Source: Eikenella halliae
GTDB taxonomy: Bacteria; Pseudomonadota; Gammaproteobacteria; Burkholderiales; Neisseriaceae
Assembly: GCF_001648475.1 (NCBI RefSeq)
Contig: NZ_LXSQ01000020.1
Span: 62,001-126,000, forward strand
DNA: 64,000 nucleotides
Direction of reading: 5' to 3'
Made by a program: the position numbers and the translations under genes. Below the pieces are notes generated by a model. That model was not told the DNA's origin, ran no database searches, and worked only from the letters and a program-made list of their open reading frames with translations. The stretch's first letter is position 1, and each line of letters begins with the position of its first letter. Below, in pieces: positions 7,437 to 16,396 of this stretch.

Positions 7437-8192
7437 ATGCGATTCGACGATTTGGACAAACGCCTGCGGCAATACGAAACCGCTTACGATTTCTGCGTGC
7501 CGCAGGAAAACTTCATCGTAGTGCGCTTGGACGGGCGCGGCTTTACGCGGTTGACCAAGGAGGTTTGGCAGTTTGAAGCCCCGTTCGACATCCGCTTCCG
7601 CGACCTGATGGCGCACACCGTCCGCCATCTGATGCAGTGCGGCTTCAATGTGGCGTACGGCTATTCCGAAAGCGACGAAATTTCGCTGCTGCTTCGCCGC
7701 GACGACGATACGTTCAAACGCAAAACGCGCAAAATCATTTCAATATTGGCGGGCGAAGCCAGCGCCGCCTTTTCGGTGGCGCACGGGCAGCCCGCCGCTT
7801 TTGATGCGCGGGTTTGCGTTTTGCCGAACGAAAGGCTGGTAGTTGATTATTTCCGTTGGCGGCATGAAGACGCGCACCGCAACGCGCTCAACGCCCACTG
7901 CTATTGGATGCTGCGCAAAAAAGGCAAAAGCGTATCCCGCGCCACCAGACTGATCAGCGGGCTGGCGCGCTGTCAAAAACACGATTTGCTGTTTGAAAAC
8001 GGCATCAATTTCGACGAACTGCCCGCATGGCAGAAACGCGGCTTCGGCGTGTATTTTCAAACGGCCTTGAAGGAAGGCTTCAACCCGCAAACCGGCGAAA
8101 CCGTGCAGGCCGAACGCCAAATCCCACATACGGATTTTGAACTGCCTTTGGGCGACGATTACAGCGCGTTTGTATCGGAGCGGATAAAGTGA
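7437..8192 (+). CDS. thg1: Thg1-like 3'-5' RNA polymerase (tRNA-His guanylyltransferase family)
   Basis: A 251-aa member of the Thg1 family, which adds nucleotides to RNA 5' ends in the reverse (3'-5') direction. Bacterial Thg1-like proteins prefer to repair 5'-truncated tRNAs by templated addition. The palm-domain metal motifs are intact: RLDGRGFTRLT near residue 30 and GYSESDEISLLL near 77, with the family RNALNAHCYW segment near 150. A good ribosome site (GGAGGA) precedes the ATG. The stop overlaps the GTG start of rtcR (8189-8192), so the two are translationally coupled. Together with the divergent Y RNA-rsr unit this points to tRNA repair or quality control. Confidence 0.92.
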   Translation: MRFDDLDKRLRQYETAYDFCVPQENFIVVRLDGRGFTRLTKEVWQFEAPFDIRFRDLMAHTVRHLMQCGFNVAYGYSESDEISLLLRRDDDTFKRKTRKIISILAGEASAAFSVAHGQPAAFDARVCVLPNERLVVDYFRWRHEDAHRNALNAHCYWMLRKKGKSVSRATRLISGLARCQKHDLLFENGINFDELPAWQKRGFGVYFQTALKEGFNPQTGETVQAERQIPHTDFELPLGDDYSAFVSERIK

Positions 8193-9808
8193 ACAAAAAA
8201 AATGTCGCCGTCAGTTTTCTCGGTACGGTGTTGGACAGCGGTTTCGGTCAAGGGCGTTGGCAGAAGTGGCGGCCGAATGTCGCCATGAATCAGCAGCAGG
8301 ATTTCCATCTTGACCGCATGGAACTGTTTTACTCGGAGAAATACCGCGAATTGGCGGATCATGTAAAAGCCGACATCCAAGACGTGTCGCCGCATACCGC
8401 CGTCAATCTCGTGCCTATGGAGCTGGAAAACCCGTGGGATTTTTCCGAAGTCTATACCAAGCTGCACGATTGGGCGGCCGCCTACCCCTTCGACACCGAA
8501 GCCGAAACCTATCTCACCCACATCACCACGGGTACGCACGTCGCGCAAATCTGCCTGTTTTTATTGGTGGAATCGCGTCAAATCCCCGGCGTGTTGTTGC
8601 AGACTGCGCCGCCGAAAAACCAAAGGCGCAGCATGGGGAAAGGCGATGTCGGCGGTTATGAAATCATCGATTTGGATTTGGCGCGTTACGACGTGCTGGC
8701 CGAACGCCTTGCCGCCGTGCGCGATGATGCGGTGCGCTATCTGAAAAGCGGCATCCCCACACAAAACGCCGCTTTCAACCGCATGATTGCCGAAATCGAA
8801 CAAGTCGCGCTGCATTCCCCGTCGCCGATTCTGCTCTCCGGCCCTACCGGTGCGGGCAAATCGATGCTGGCGCGCAGGATTTTCGAATTGAAAAAAGCGC
8901 GCCACCTGATTAAAGGCGAGTTTGTCGATGTGAACTGCGCCACCTTGCGCGGCGACGGCGCGGCTTCCGCCTTGTTCGGCCACAAAAAAGGCGCGTTTAC
9001 CGGCGCGGCGGAAAAGCGCGAAGGCTACCTGAAAACCGCTGACGGCGGCGTGTTGTTTTTGGACGAAATCGGCGAATTGGGCTTGGACGAGCAGGCCATG
9101 TTGCTCAAAGCTATTGAAGAAAAACATTTTTATCCCGTCGGCAGCGACAAGGAAGTGCACAGCAGCTTCCAGCTTATCGCCGGTACCAACCGCGACCTGC
9201 GGCGGGAAATCCGCGCCGGACACTTCCGCGAAGACCTGTTCGCCCGCATCAATATCTGGAACTATCCGCTGCCCGCGCTTGCCGACCGCCGCGAAGACAT
9301 CGAGCCGAACATCGAACACCAGCTCGCACTCGCTTCGCAGGAACTCGGCCGCGCTACCCGTTTCAATAAAGAAGCCCTGTCTGCCTACCTTGCCTTCGCC
9401 CATTCAAACGAAGCCCGATGGCGCGGCAATTTCCGCGACCTGGCCGCCAGCATCATGCGCCTTGCCACGCTTGCCCCGCAGGGCAGGATACAAACGGAAT
9501 TGGTCGAAGCGGAAATCGGCCGTCTGAAATGGCTGTGGGCGGACGAAACGGATGCGGACGATGCGGAAGACCCTTTTTCAGACGGCCTGCCCGCCAAAAT
9601 CGATGCCGAAACCCTCGACCTGTTCGACCGCGTCCAACTGCAACACGTCATCGCCGAATGCCGCCGCCACCCCAACATGGCCGCTGCCGGCCGTGCCTTG
9701 TTTAACGTATCGCGGCTGGAACGCGTCACCGCCAACGACAGCGACCGCCTGCGCAAATACCTGCAACGCTTCGGGCTGACTTGGGCGGATATTATGGAGG
9801 CTACCTGA
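8189..9808 (+). CDS. rtcR: RtcR, CARF-domain sigma-54 activator of RNA repair
   Basis: A 539-aa sigma-54-dependent activator. Residues 1-180 form the RtcR ligand domain (CARF type), which in Salmonella responds to damaged tRNA fragments. The AAA+ domain follows, with Walker A GPTGAGKS near 212, the sigma-54 contact loop GAFTGA near 271, Walker B GGVLFLDEIGEL near 287 and the arginine-finger region FREDLFARINIW near 345. The C-terminus is the helix-turn-helix region. The start is GTG, overlapping the thg1 stop. rtcA and rtcB, its usual targets, are absent from the window; the only sigma-54 promoter I found is at 7271-7287. An exact Neisseria-type DUS sits at 9577-9588 and Eikenella-type words are near 9023 and 9797. 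Confidence 0.93.
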   Translation: MNKKNVAVSFLGTVLDSGFGQGRWQKWRPNVAMNQQQDFHLDRMELFYSEKYRELADHVKADIQDVSPHTAVNLVPMELENPWDFSEVYTKLHDWAAAYPFDTEAETYLTHITTGTHVAQICLFLLVESRQIPGVLLQTAPPKNQRRSMGKGDVGGYEIIDLDLARYDVLAERLAAVRDDAVRYLKSGIPTQNAAFNRMIAEIEQVALHSPSPILLSGPTGAGKSMLARRIFELKKARHLIKGEFVDVNCATLRGDGAASALFGHKKGAFTGAAEKREGYLKTADGGVLFLDEIGELGLDEQAMLLKAIEEKHFYPVGSDKEVHSSFQLIAGTNRDLRREIRAGHFREDLFARINIWNYPLPALADRREDIEPNIEHQLALASQELGRATRFNKEALSAYLAFAHSNEARWRGNFRDLAASIMRLATLAPQGRIQTELVEAEIGRLKWLWADETDADDAEDPFSDGLPAKIDAETLDLFDRVQLQHVIAECRRHPNMAAAGRALFNVSRLERVTANDSDRLRKYLQRFGLTWADIMEAT

Positions 9809-9850
9809 AAAACGGCCGGGTAGGTTTGGCCGGACTGTTTGCCGCATAAG

Positions 9851-9882
9851 AAAGGCTACCTGAAAATTTTCAGGTAGCCTTT
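9851..9882. terminator. Perfect DUS palindrome between rtcR and the FHA gene
   Basis: AAAGGCTACCTGAAAA is followed directly by its exact reverse complement, a 32-base perfect palindrome between converging genes. It would act as a bidirectional terminator. Confidence 0.75.
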
Positions 9883-9898
9883 CCGCAGTCAGCCAGGC

Positions 9899-10549
9899 TT
9901 ATTGCCACTTAAAGTTTTGATCGCAGAAGGGCAGGAACAGTAGTTTGGTGGCACCGACTTGGATGATGTCGTTGCGTTTCAGGGTAGGCTCGCCGCGGAT
10001 GGTGCTGCCGTTGAGCATGGCGAGGTTGCGGCTGCTGCCACGCTCGATGAAGAATTCGTTGGCATGGTGGTCGTAGACAACAACGGCATGGGCTTCGTGG
10101 CTGACGGTGTTGTCGCTTTGCGCGCCGAAATCGAGGCAGACTTCCAGGTCGGCATTGCGGCCGATTCGGTTTTCGCCCTGTATCAGCCGGAAATCGGTGC
10201 CGCGCCCTTGACCTTCGGTGATAATCAGCCAGCCGACCACGGGGAATTCGCACATACCTTTGGCGCGGGCTTCGGCATCGGGTTGGTTGCTTACACCGAG
10301 GATATGGGTTTTTAGGGCGGGATCGCTGTCTACCGCAGGGGCGGGATTGTCGAGCATTTGGGTTTTGGCGCTTTGGGCGGCCAATTGGTGCGAATCGGCG
10401 GCGAGCATCTGGGTACGCTCTTCTAGTGCGGCCGGGATGGCGGCGGTATGGGGGCTGCCGGAGGAGGCAGATTCGCCGCAGTAGGGGCAGCCGGACTGTA
10501 CGGCGGAGTCGTAGTAGTGTTTGCCGGCGGCGCAGAGGGTCATTGCCAT
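9899..10549 (-). CDS. FHA-domain protein with N-terminal zinc-ribbon-like motif
   Basis: A 216-aa cytoplasmic protein. The N-terminus has C-x14-CPYCG, half a zinc ribbon. Residues 110-210 form a forkhead-associated domain, which binds phosphothreonine, with the signature GENRIGRN near 127 and TVSHEAHAVV near 150. It is the last gene of a four-gene minus-strand operon (kinase, PP2C, protease-FHA, FHA), 12 bases after its neighbour, so it is probably a reader of the kinase's phosphorylation. Its true partner is unknown. Confidence 0.8.
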   Translation of the reverse strand: MAMTLCAAGKHYYDSAVQSGCPYCGESASSGSPHTAAIPAALEERTQMLAADSHQLAAQSAKTQMLDNPAPAVDSDPALKTHILGVSNQPDAEARAKGMCEFPVVGWLIITEGQGRGTDFRLIQGENRIGRNADLEVCLDFGAQSDNTVSHEAHAVVVYDHHANEFFIERGSSRNLAMLNGSTIRGEPTLKRNDIIQVGATKLLFLPFCDQNFKWQ

Positions 10550-10561
10550 GGCGTGCTCCTT

Positions 10562-12250
10562 TTATGATTGGGTGAGTTGGTAGGCAATATCGCGGTTGGC
10601 CAGATAGATGGTTTGGCCGGGGCGCAGGGTGGTGCGGCTGATGCGCTGCTCCAGGCTATCTACGAAGGTGCCGTTGGTGGATTGCAGGTCTTCCAGCACA
10701 ACGTTACCGGTCGCGTCCACGCTGATACGGCAGTGGCTGCCGGAAACTTGTTGGCGGTTGATCACTACGTCGTTGCCGCTGTTGCGACCGATACGGACGG
10801 TTTGTCCGGGGTAAAGTGCGATGGCGGGCAGGCCTGCGCCGAGCGGTTGCAGGGTGGCGGCGATACGCGCTTGGGCGGCTTGCGGCGAGCCCATGCTGAA
10901 GCGGGCAATGTTTTCGTCGGCAGTCAGCTGCAATACGTCGCCGGCATTCAAAACGGCACAGGTGACTTTGCTGCCGTTGACATAGGTGCCGTTGGTGCTG
11001 CCCAAGTCTTCCACCTGTACTTGGCGGCCGTCGAACAGCAGTTGTGCGTGGCGGGCGGATACCTGCGCTTGGTTGATAATGACGGAGGCGGGCGCGCTGC
11101 GGCCGATAATCACGGGTTTGCCTGCTTGTAAGACGATATTGCCGCCGCCGCAGAGTGCGGTGAGGGTAACGCTACCTGAAGCACCGGCTTGAGCCGCCTG
11201 TGCCTGCTGAGCGCCGACAATACGGCGGATCAGCTGGGAGTTGATTGGCGGATTGGAGCCGTCTTTCACTTGTTTTTTCAAACGCAGTAAATACACACCA
11301 CCACCTGCGGCCAGCAATATCAGCAAGCCCATGCCGCTGTAAAGCAGGGTGAGTTGGCGGTTGGTGCTGGCGGTGGCACTGTCTACACATTCGTTTTTGA
11401 TTTGAGTAAATTTGACGTTGTGGTTTTGCAGAATCGGTACAAGTTCCGAGTTGGAGACGGCAATAACGGTGTTGACCTGCTCCTTGTGCGCCCCTTCGTT
11501 GGTGCCGACCACCTGGCCGCAGCGGTTTACCAGCGGGCCGCCGCTGTTGCCGCCGCTAATAGGGGCATGGTGTTCCCAGTAGCTGCGGTTGTCGTAGTTT
11601 TTGAATTCACGTTTGAGTGTGCCTTCGGCAATTACCGGCTGGATGTAGGCATCGGGATCGCCGAAACCGAGGCCGGAAGTAATATCATCGGAAGCACCGG
11701 GGAACCCGATAGAAAACACCGGCAGGGTGGGTTGGAGGAATTTTTCGGCAGCCAGCGGCAGCGGCTTGCCGGTAAGGCCATGCACTTGCAGCAGGCTGAG
11801 GTCTTTGGCGCTATCGCTGAAAATCGGCTGGGTGGAAATCAGCTCCAGACGGGGGGCAAGGGTACGCACCACGAACACTTCCGGCTTGCCCAGTTGTGCC
11901 ATTTCGCCCACATCGGCGTTGGCAACGTGGTCATTGGTTACGATATGACCTTCTGCCGACACTAAATAGCCTGAACCGTGACCGGCAAAGAGGTAGATTT
12001 GGCCGTTTTGTTTGAAGAAGGTGAGGATCTGCCTATTTTGCGTGGCAATACGCACATAGCCCTTATCGTTGATTTCCGAGAGCATCTGTGGGCTGACCAG
12101 TTGCGAGGCGGTTTGCGCCGGCAGCGGTACGCCTATCCACAGGCGATATACTGATTTCGCTGCGTCTAAAACATCAGGTTGGTTGGCACCGGCTTGCCAG
12201 GGCAGCATCAAGAGAACCAGCAACAGAAGTTTTCGCCAAAAGTGTTTCAT
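10562..12250 (-). CDS. Membrane trypsin-like serine protease with two FHA domains
   Basis: A 562-aa protein with an N-terminal signal peptide (ends near WQAGA), a periplasmic trypsin-like domain, one transmembrane helix near 305-325 and two FHA domains on the other side. The catalytic triad is visible: His in IVTNDHVAN, Asp in AKDLSLLQV, Ser in GGNSGGPL. The FHA domains carry IIGRSAPASVII...SARHAQL near 390 and RIGRNSGNDVVI...SGSHCRI near 490. This layout would let cytoplasmic phosphorylation be coupled to periplasmic proteolysis, or the reverse. The gene lies 31 bases after the PP2C gene and 12 before the FHA gene. No close family name is known to me. Confidence 0.82.
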   Translation of the reverse strand: MKHFWRKLLLLVLLMLPWQAGANQPDVLDAAKSVYRLWIGVPLPAQTASQLVSPQMLSEINDKGYVRIATQNRQILTFFKQNGQIYLFAGHGSGYLVSAEGHIVTNDHVANADVGEMAQLGKPEVFVVRTLAPRLELISTQPIFSDSAKDLSLLQVHGLTGKPLPLAAEKFLQPTLPVFSIGFPGASDDITSGLGFGDPDAYIQPVIAEGTLKREFKNYDNRSYWEHHAPISGGNSGGPLVNRCGQVVGTNEGAHKEQVNTVIAVSNSELVPILQNHNVKFTQIKNECVDSATASTNRQLTLLYSGMGLLILLAAGGGVYLLRLKKQVKDGSNPPINSQLIRRIVGAQQAQAAQAGASGSVTLTALCGGGNIVLQAGKPVIIGRSAPASVIINQAQVSARHAQLLFDGRQVQVEDLGSTNGTYVNGSKVTCAVLNAGDVLQLTADENIARFSMGSPQAAQARIAATLQPLGAGLPAIALYPGQTVRIGRNSGNDVVINRQQVSGSHCRISVDATGNVVLEDLQSTNGTFVDSLEQRISRTTLRPGQTIYLANRDIAYQLTQS

Positions 12251-12281
12251 GAAGATTCCTTTTTTGATTGTGCGGATGGTG

Positions 12282-13463
12282 TCAGCGGGTTTGCGGTGCA
12301 GAGGAGTCGCGCGGTGTCAGTGGCGGTATAGGCAGTAGCGGTACTGATGCGGCAGGCGGACTTTTGGGGTGGGATGCCGCCGCAGGCGGCTCGGATACAG
12401 AGGAAGGGAAAGCCGGTTTGTGCGGTTCGGATGAAGCTGGTAGGGAGGCTGCGGGTGATGAGGCCATCATTGGCGCGGATGCGGCGGGAATATCCTCGTT
12501 TGGCGGCATGGGTAGGGCTGTACGATCGGATGTAAACCACCAGGTGCCGACCAAGAGTGCACCTAGGATAAAGCCAATAATGAGCCCTTTGATGGGGAAT
12601 CCTGGGGCAGGCGGTGCAGATGGAGGGCTACCTGAAATTCGGGTAGTAGGTACGGATTCGTTGGCGGGCAGGGATTGCGTAGGCAGGCTGCGTACCTGGG
12701 TGGCAGATGCAGCTTGTTCGGCAGATGCTTGCACCAAAATCAGCGAGGTGTTGTCTTGATGTGGATGTTGTTTGGCCTGTACCACGGCCAGAAGGGCGTT
12801 TACTTTGTCTTCAAGGCTGGCAGAAGCTGCGGCAAGGGTTTGCCCGATTTCTTCATCGCTTAAGGTTTGCACGCCGTCGCTGGCCAAAAGCAGCAATTCG
12901 TCGGGGGCGAGTGTGCCGGAAGCGCAATCGATATGGGCGATGTCTTTGCCCATCACGGCGCTGGTTACGGCATGACGGGCGGGATGGCGTTCGGCGGCTT
13001 CGCTGCTGATTTCTCCGGCGGCAACCATGCGCTTGAGGTCTTCGGCAAAAGCGTGGTTGGCATTGATGCGGCGCAGGCTGCCTTGGTTGTAGGAATAGAG
13101 CGGACTGTCGCCGACGCTGATGTAGCTGTAGCGGTTGTCGGTTTCGTCTACAACCACGGCGATAACGGTGGTACCCATGCCTTCGAGTTCCGGCTGTCGG
13201 CGCAGGGTATCGGCCAAGGCTTGGTTGGCCTGCTGCAGGGCTTGGCGCAAATCCTGCTCGGCTTCGTGCAGGCCATGTTGCTGAAAATGGCCCAAAAAGG
13301 CAGCCACCACGGTTTTGCCGGCAATCTGCCCGCCGTGTTGCCCACCCATGCCGTCGGCCAGCACATAGAGTTTGTGCTGGGGCGAAAGCACCAGGTTGCC
13401 CAGTGCATCTTGCTGCTCTTCGCGTTGGCCGATGTGCTGGCCTTGGTAGAAATTAATCTGCAT
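12282..13463 (-). CDS. PP2C-type protein phosphatase with C-terminal membrane anchor
   Basis: A 393-aa protein. Residues 1-235 form a PP2C (PPM) metal-dependent Ser/Thr phosphatase: REEQQDA near 14, LADGMGGQHGG near 35, SVGDSPLYSY near 117, LLASDGVQTLSDEE near 187 and HQDNTSLILV near 218. A transmembrane helix near 270-290 follows. The tail is Pro/Ser/Ala-rich and probably periplasmic. It lies between the kinase and protease-FHA genes and should reverse the kinase's action. Confidence 0.87.
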   Translation of the reverse strand: MQINFYQGQHIGQREEQQDALGNLVLSPQHKLYVLADGMGGQHGGQIAGKTVVAAFLGHFQQHGLHEAEQDLRQALQQANQALADTLRRQPELEGMGTTVIAVVVDETDNRYSYISVGDSPLYSYNQGSLRRINANHAFAEDLKRMVAAGEISSEAAERHPARHAVTSAVMGKDIAHIDCASGTLAPDELLLLASDGVQTLSDEEIGQTLAAASASLEDKVNALLAVVQAKQHPHQDNTSLILVQASAEQAASATQVRSLPTQSLPANESVPTTRISGSPPSAPPAPGFPIKGLIIGFILGALLVGTWWFTSDRTALPMPPNEDIPAASAPMMASSPAASLPASSEPHKPAFPSSVSEPPAAASHPKSPPAASVPLLPIPPLTPRDSSAPQTR

Positions 13464-13545
13464 AAGTGCTGCTCCTTAATGGCTGCCTAATGCTGCAGTG
13501 GTGCGGCAGGCTACCTGAAAACTGCGTGGCAGAGGGGAGTCCGGC

Positions 13546-15129
13546 TTACTGACAGTCGCTGCCGGATACCGAACCATCAACAAGGTGTTTGCCGCTTTTG
13601 TCGTAGAAGGCAATGATAAGGGTGCCGTTATGCTGGGTAAGCCATGGGCTGACATTGGGATCGGCACAGGCGGTTTTGGCCATAGCTGGGCCGATAGCAC
13701 TCTGTAACTCATTGAGCTGGCTGCTGTTGAGGTCGCCGAGGCGCAGCTTCGTCATGGTAATCTGCATAATCAGTGCGTTGCTGCTTTCGGCATAGACGGT
13801 TTTGTCCCAACGTACACCGTCAGCGATCATCTGCGGCAGCTGTTTGTTCATCTCATCAATATACGCTGCCGAAATACCGGTGCCGTTATTATCGCCGCTA
13901 TTATCGCCACCGTTTTCGGCGGGCTGTTCAGGTTGGGTTTGTCCGGCCGGAGGCAGTACTACCGGCGCATTGGTGGCAGCCGAAGCGGCGGGCGGGGTGA
14001 CAGGTTCGTTATTTTCATCACTGTTGTGCATCAGGAGGAAGGCGGAGACAATCAATGCTGCCAATACGGCTGCGCCAATACCGCCCCACAACAGCCATTT
14101 CGGCTTGCGGCCGGATGCGGCCAGAGCAGTCTTGTGTTGTTTGGATAGTACTTTCCCGTGCACAGCTGTTTGTGCCGGGTAAGAGGCTTGGGTGGTATTG
14201 CCAGCTTCAGGGAGAGAGGCCGCCTGAGATGGAATTTCTGCCAGCCCAAGCAGTGCCTGCTGCATATCCATAGCATTTTGGAAACGGTTTTCGGCACGCA
14301 CATTGAGAGCATAGTCGACAGCGGCAAGGAAGTGATGGCTGTAGCGGCCTTCATAGCGGCTGCCGGCCAGCTTGGGCTGAGTATCTTCGCCAGCGATACG
14401 GGCGGGGGCTTCTTCAATCAGCTGGTGGGTAATAGATTGGTAGATACAGGCACCGAGACTGTATAAATCCAGGGCGGGCATGAAAACATCACGCGAGTGG
14501 TATTGTTCGATGGGGGCGAATGGGGGGGTGAGGATTTGGGTGAGCGGCCGGCTTTTTTGGCCAACAGCCTGTCGGGCGGCACCGAAATCGATTAATACCG
14601 GGGTTTGGTTTTCGGTGATGAAAATATTTTCCGGCTTGATGTCGCGGTGCAGCAGTTGGCGCTCGTGAATATATTTCAGGCCTTCGAGCAAAGGAATAAA
14701 AATACCGGACAGCTCGTTTTCACTCGGATTGGGATGTTCTTTAATCCATTGATGAAGGGTGATACCGCGCAGATAGGGCATTACAAAATAAGCAGTGCCG
14801 TTGGCCTCGAACAGGTCGGTTACCTTGACTACGTTGGGGTGGTTTAAACCGTAGAGCAGCTTGGCCTCGTTGAAAAAGCCGTTTAAGCCCCAGTTGAAAA
14901 TTTCCTGGTCGCTACTGCTTTTGGCTTGAACGGTCAGCCCTTGAACACGCACACCGCTGTCGGGCAGGTATTCTTTGATAACATGCTGCGAGCCGAAATG
15001 GATATGTTCGGCCAAATAGGTGATGCCGAATGCGCCAGAGCCGAGCACTTTGAGAACGATGTAAGTGTGAAGCTGGCTGCCTGCAACCAGCGCATCTGCC
15101 CGTTGGACGTTTTGCTGCGTCATAAACAC
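13546..15129 (-). CDS. Membrane Ser/Thr protein kinase (Hanks type)
   Basis: A 527-aa eukaryotic-like kinase and first gene of the signalling operon. The catalytic domain has the glycine loop GSGAFG at 30-35, Lys 52 (VIKEY), Glu 88, HRDIKPEN at 161-168 and DFG at 181-183, so it should be active. An Ala/Pro-rich juxtamembrane part leads to a transmembrane helix near 345-370. A Pro- and Asn-rich linker and a roughly 110-residue periplasmic C-terminal domain without PASTA repeats follow. The substrate is unknown; the FHA proteins in the operon are the first candidates. An ATG two codons inside is an alternative start. Confidence 0.9.
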   Translation of the reverse strand: MFMTQQNVQRADALVAGSQLHTYIVLKVLGSGAFGITYLAEHIHFGSQHVIKEYLPDSGVRVQGLTVQAKSSSDQEIFNWGLNGFFNEAKLLYGLNHPNVVKVTDLFEANGTAYFVMPYLRGITLHQWIKEHPNPSENELSGIFIPLLEGLKYIHERQLLHRDIKPENIFITENQTPVLIDFGAARQAVGQKSRPLTQILTPPFAPIEQYHSRDVFMPALDLYSLGACIYQSITHQLIEEAPARIAGEDTQPKLAGSRYEGRYSHHFLAAVDYALNVRAENRFQNAMDMQQALLGLAEIPSQAASLPEAGNTTQASYPAQTAVHGKVLSKQHKTALAASGRKPKWLLWGGIGAAVLAALIVSAFLLMHNSDENNEPVTPPAASAATNAPVVLPPAGQTQPEQPAENGGDNSGDNNGTGISAAYIDEMNKQLPQMIADGVRWDKTVYAESSNALIMQITMTKLRLGDLNSSQLNELQSAIGPAMAKTACADPNVSPWLTQHNGTLIIAFYDKSGKHLVDGSVSGSDCQ

Positions 15130-15334
15130 TATCCTTTACCAAAACCTGCAAATAATCCACATTAGCCAGCATTATATAAATAAAGATTGAAACAAGGCAA
15201 TTTCCGCTTTTTGCATATTGTTTGTAGGGGTTTGCTTCGGCCATTATCGGCAAAAGACTACCTGAAAATACAGCTCAAGCATCACATAGTAGGGTTTCTG
15301 CAGAGCTGAATTTTTCAGGTAGCCTTTGCTTTCT

Positions 15335-16396
15335 CTAAATACTTGGCCGGGCGGAATATTCGCGCACGGCATCCACCAGTGCCTGTACGTTTTCCGGGTC
15401 GGTGTGTTGGCTGATGCCGTGGCCGAGGTTGAAGATGTGGCCGCTGCCTTCGCCGTAGCTGTGCAAAATACGGCGCACTTCGGCGCGGACGGATTCAGGC
15501 GTGCCGAACAGGGCGGCGGGGTCGAAGTTGCCCTGCAGCGCCACTTGGCTGCCCACGCGCTGCCTTGCCTGGCCGAGGTTTACCGTCCAATCCAGGCCAA
15601 GCGCGTCGGCGCCGCTTTCGGCCATCAGTTCGAGCCATTGGCCGCCGCCTTTGGTAAACAGGATAACGGGCACGCGGCGGCCTTCGTGTTCGCGGGTGAG
15701 GCCGCCGATGATTTGGCGCATATAGGCCAGGCTGAACGCGGGGAAAGCGGCGTCGGAAAGCAGGCCGCCCCAGGTATCGAAAATCTGCACGGCTTGGGCG
15801 CCTGCGGCGATTTGTTCGTTCAGATAGGCGGTTACGGCTTGGGCGGTGATGTTGAGGATGCGGTGCAGCAGCTCGGGGCGGCGGTAGAGCAGGGTTTTGA
15901 TTTGGCGGAATTCTTTGCTGCCGCCGCCTTCCACCATATAGCAGGCGAGGGTGAAGGGGCTGCCGGCAAAGCCGATCAGCGGCACGCGGCCGTTCAGCGC
16001 GCGGCGGATGGAGGAAACGGCGTCGAACACATAGCGCAGTTTGGCCATATCGGGCACTTGCAGCGCGGCAATGTCGGCTTCGCTTTGCAGCGGGCAGGCA
16101 AACTTGGGGCCTTCGCCTTCGGCAAAATAGAGGCCCAAGCCCATGGCGTCGGGCACGGTGAGGATGTCGGAAAAGAGGATGGCGGCGTCGAGGCCGAAGC
16201 GGTCGATGGGCTGGAGGGTTACTTCAGTCGCCAGTTCGGTGTTTTTGCACAAATCCAAAAAGCCGCCTGCACGGGCGCGTACGGCGCGGTATTCGGGCAG
16301 GTAGCGCCCGGCCTGGCGCATGAGCCACACGGGGGTGTGGGAAACGGGCTGTTTGGCGAGGGCGCGCAGGAAGGTGTCGTTTTGCAGGGTGGTCAT
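15335..16396 (-). CDS. hemE: Uroporphyrinogen decarboxylase
   Basis: Removes four carboxyl groups from uroporphyrinogen III to give coproporphyrinogen III in haem synthesis; cytoplasmic. 353 aa, the normal length. The N-terminal signature PVWLMRQAGRYLPEYR near residue 22 and the second signature near 140 (LIGFAGSPFTLACYMVEG) are both present, as is the C-terminal NLGHGISQHTDPENV. It is alone, with DUS on both sides. Confidence 0.96.
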   Translation of the reverse strand: MTTLQNDTFLRALAKQPVSHTPVWLMRQAGRYLPEYRAVRARAGGFLDLCKNTELATEVTLQPIDRFGLDAAILFSDILTVPDAMGLGLYFAEGEGPKFACPLQSEADIAALQVPDMAKLRYVFDAVSSIRRALNGRVPLIGFAGSPFTLACYMVEGGGSKEFRQIKTLLYRRPELLHRILNITAQAVTAYLNEQIAAGAQAVQIFDTWGGLLSDAAFPAFSLAYMRQIIGGLTREHEGRRVPVILFTKGGGQWLELMAESGADALGLDWTVNLGQARQRVGSQVALQGNFDPAALFGTPESVRAEVRRILHSYGEGSGHIFNLGHGISQHTDPENVQALVDAVREYSARPSI

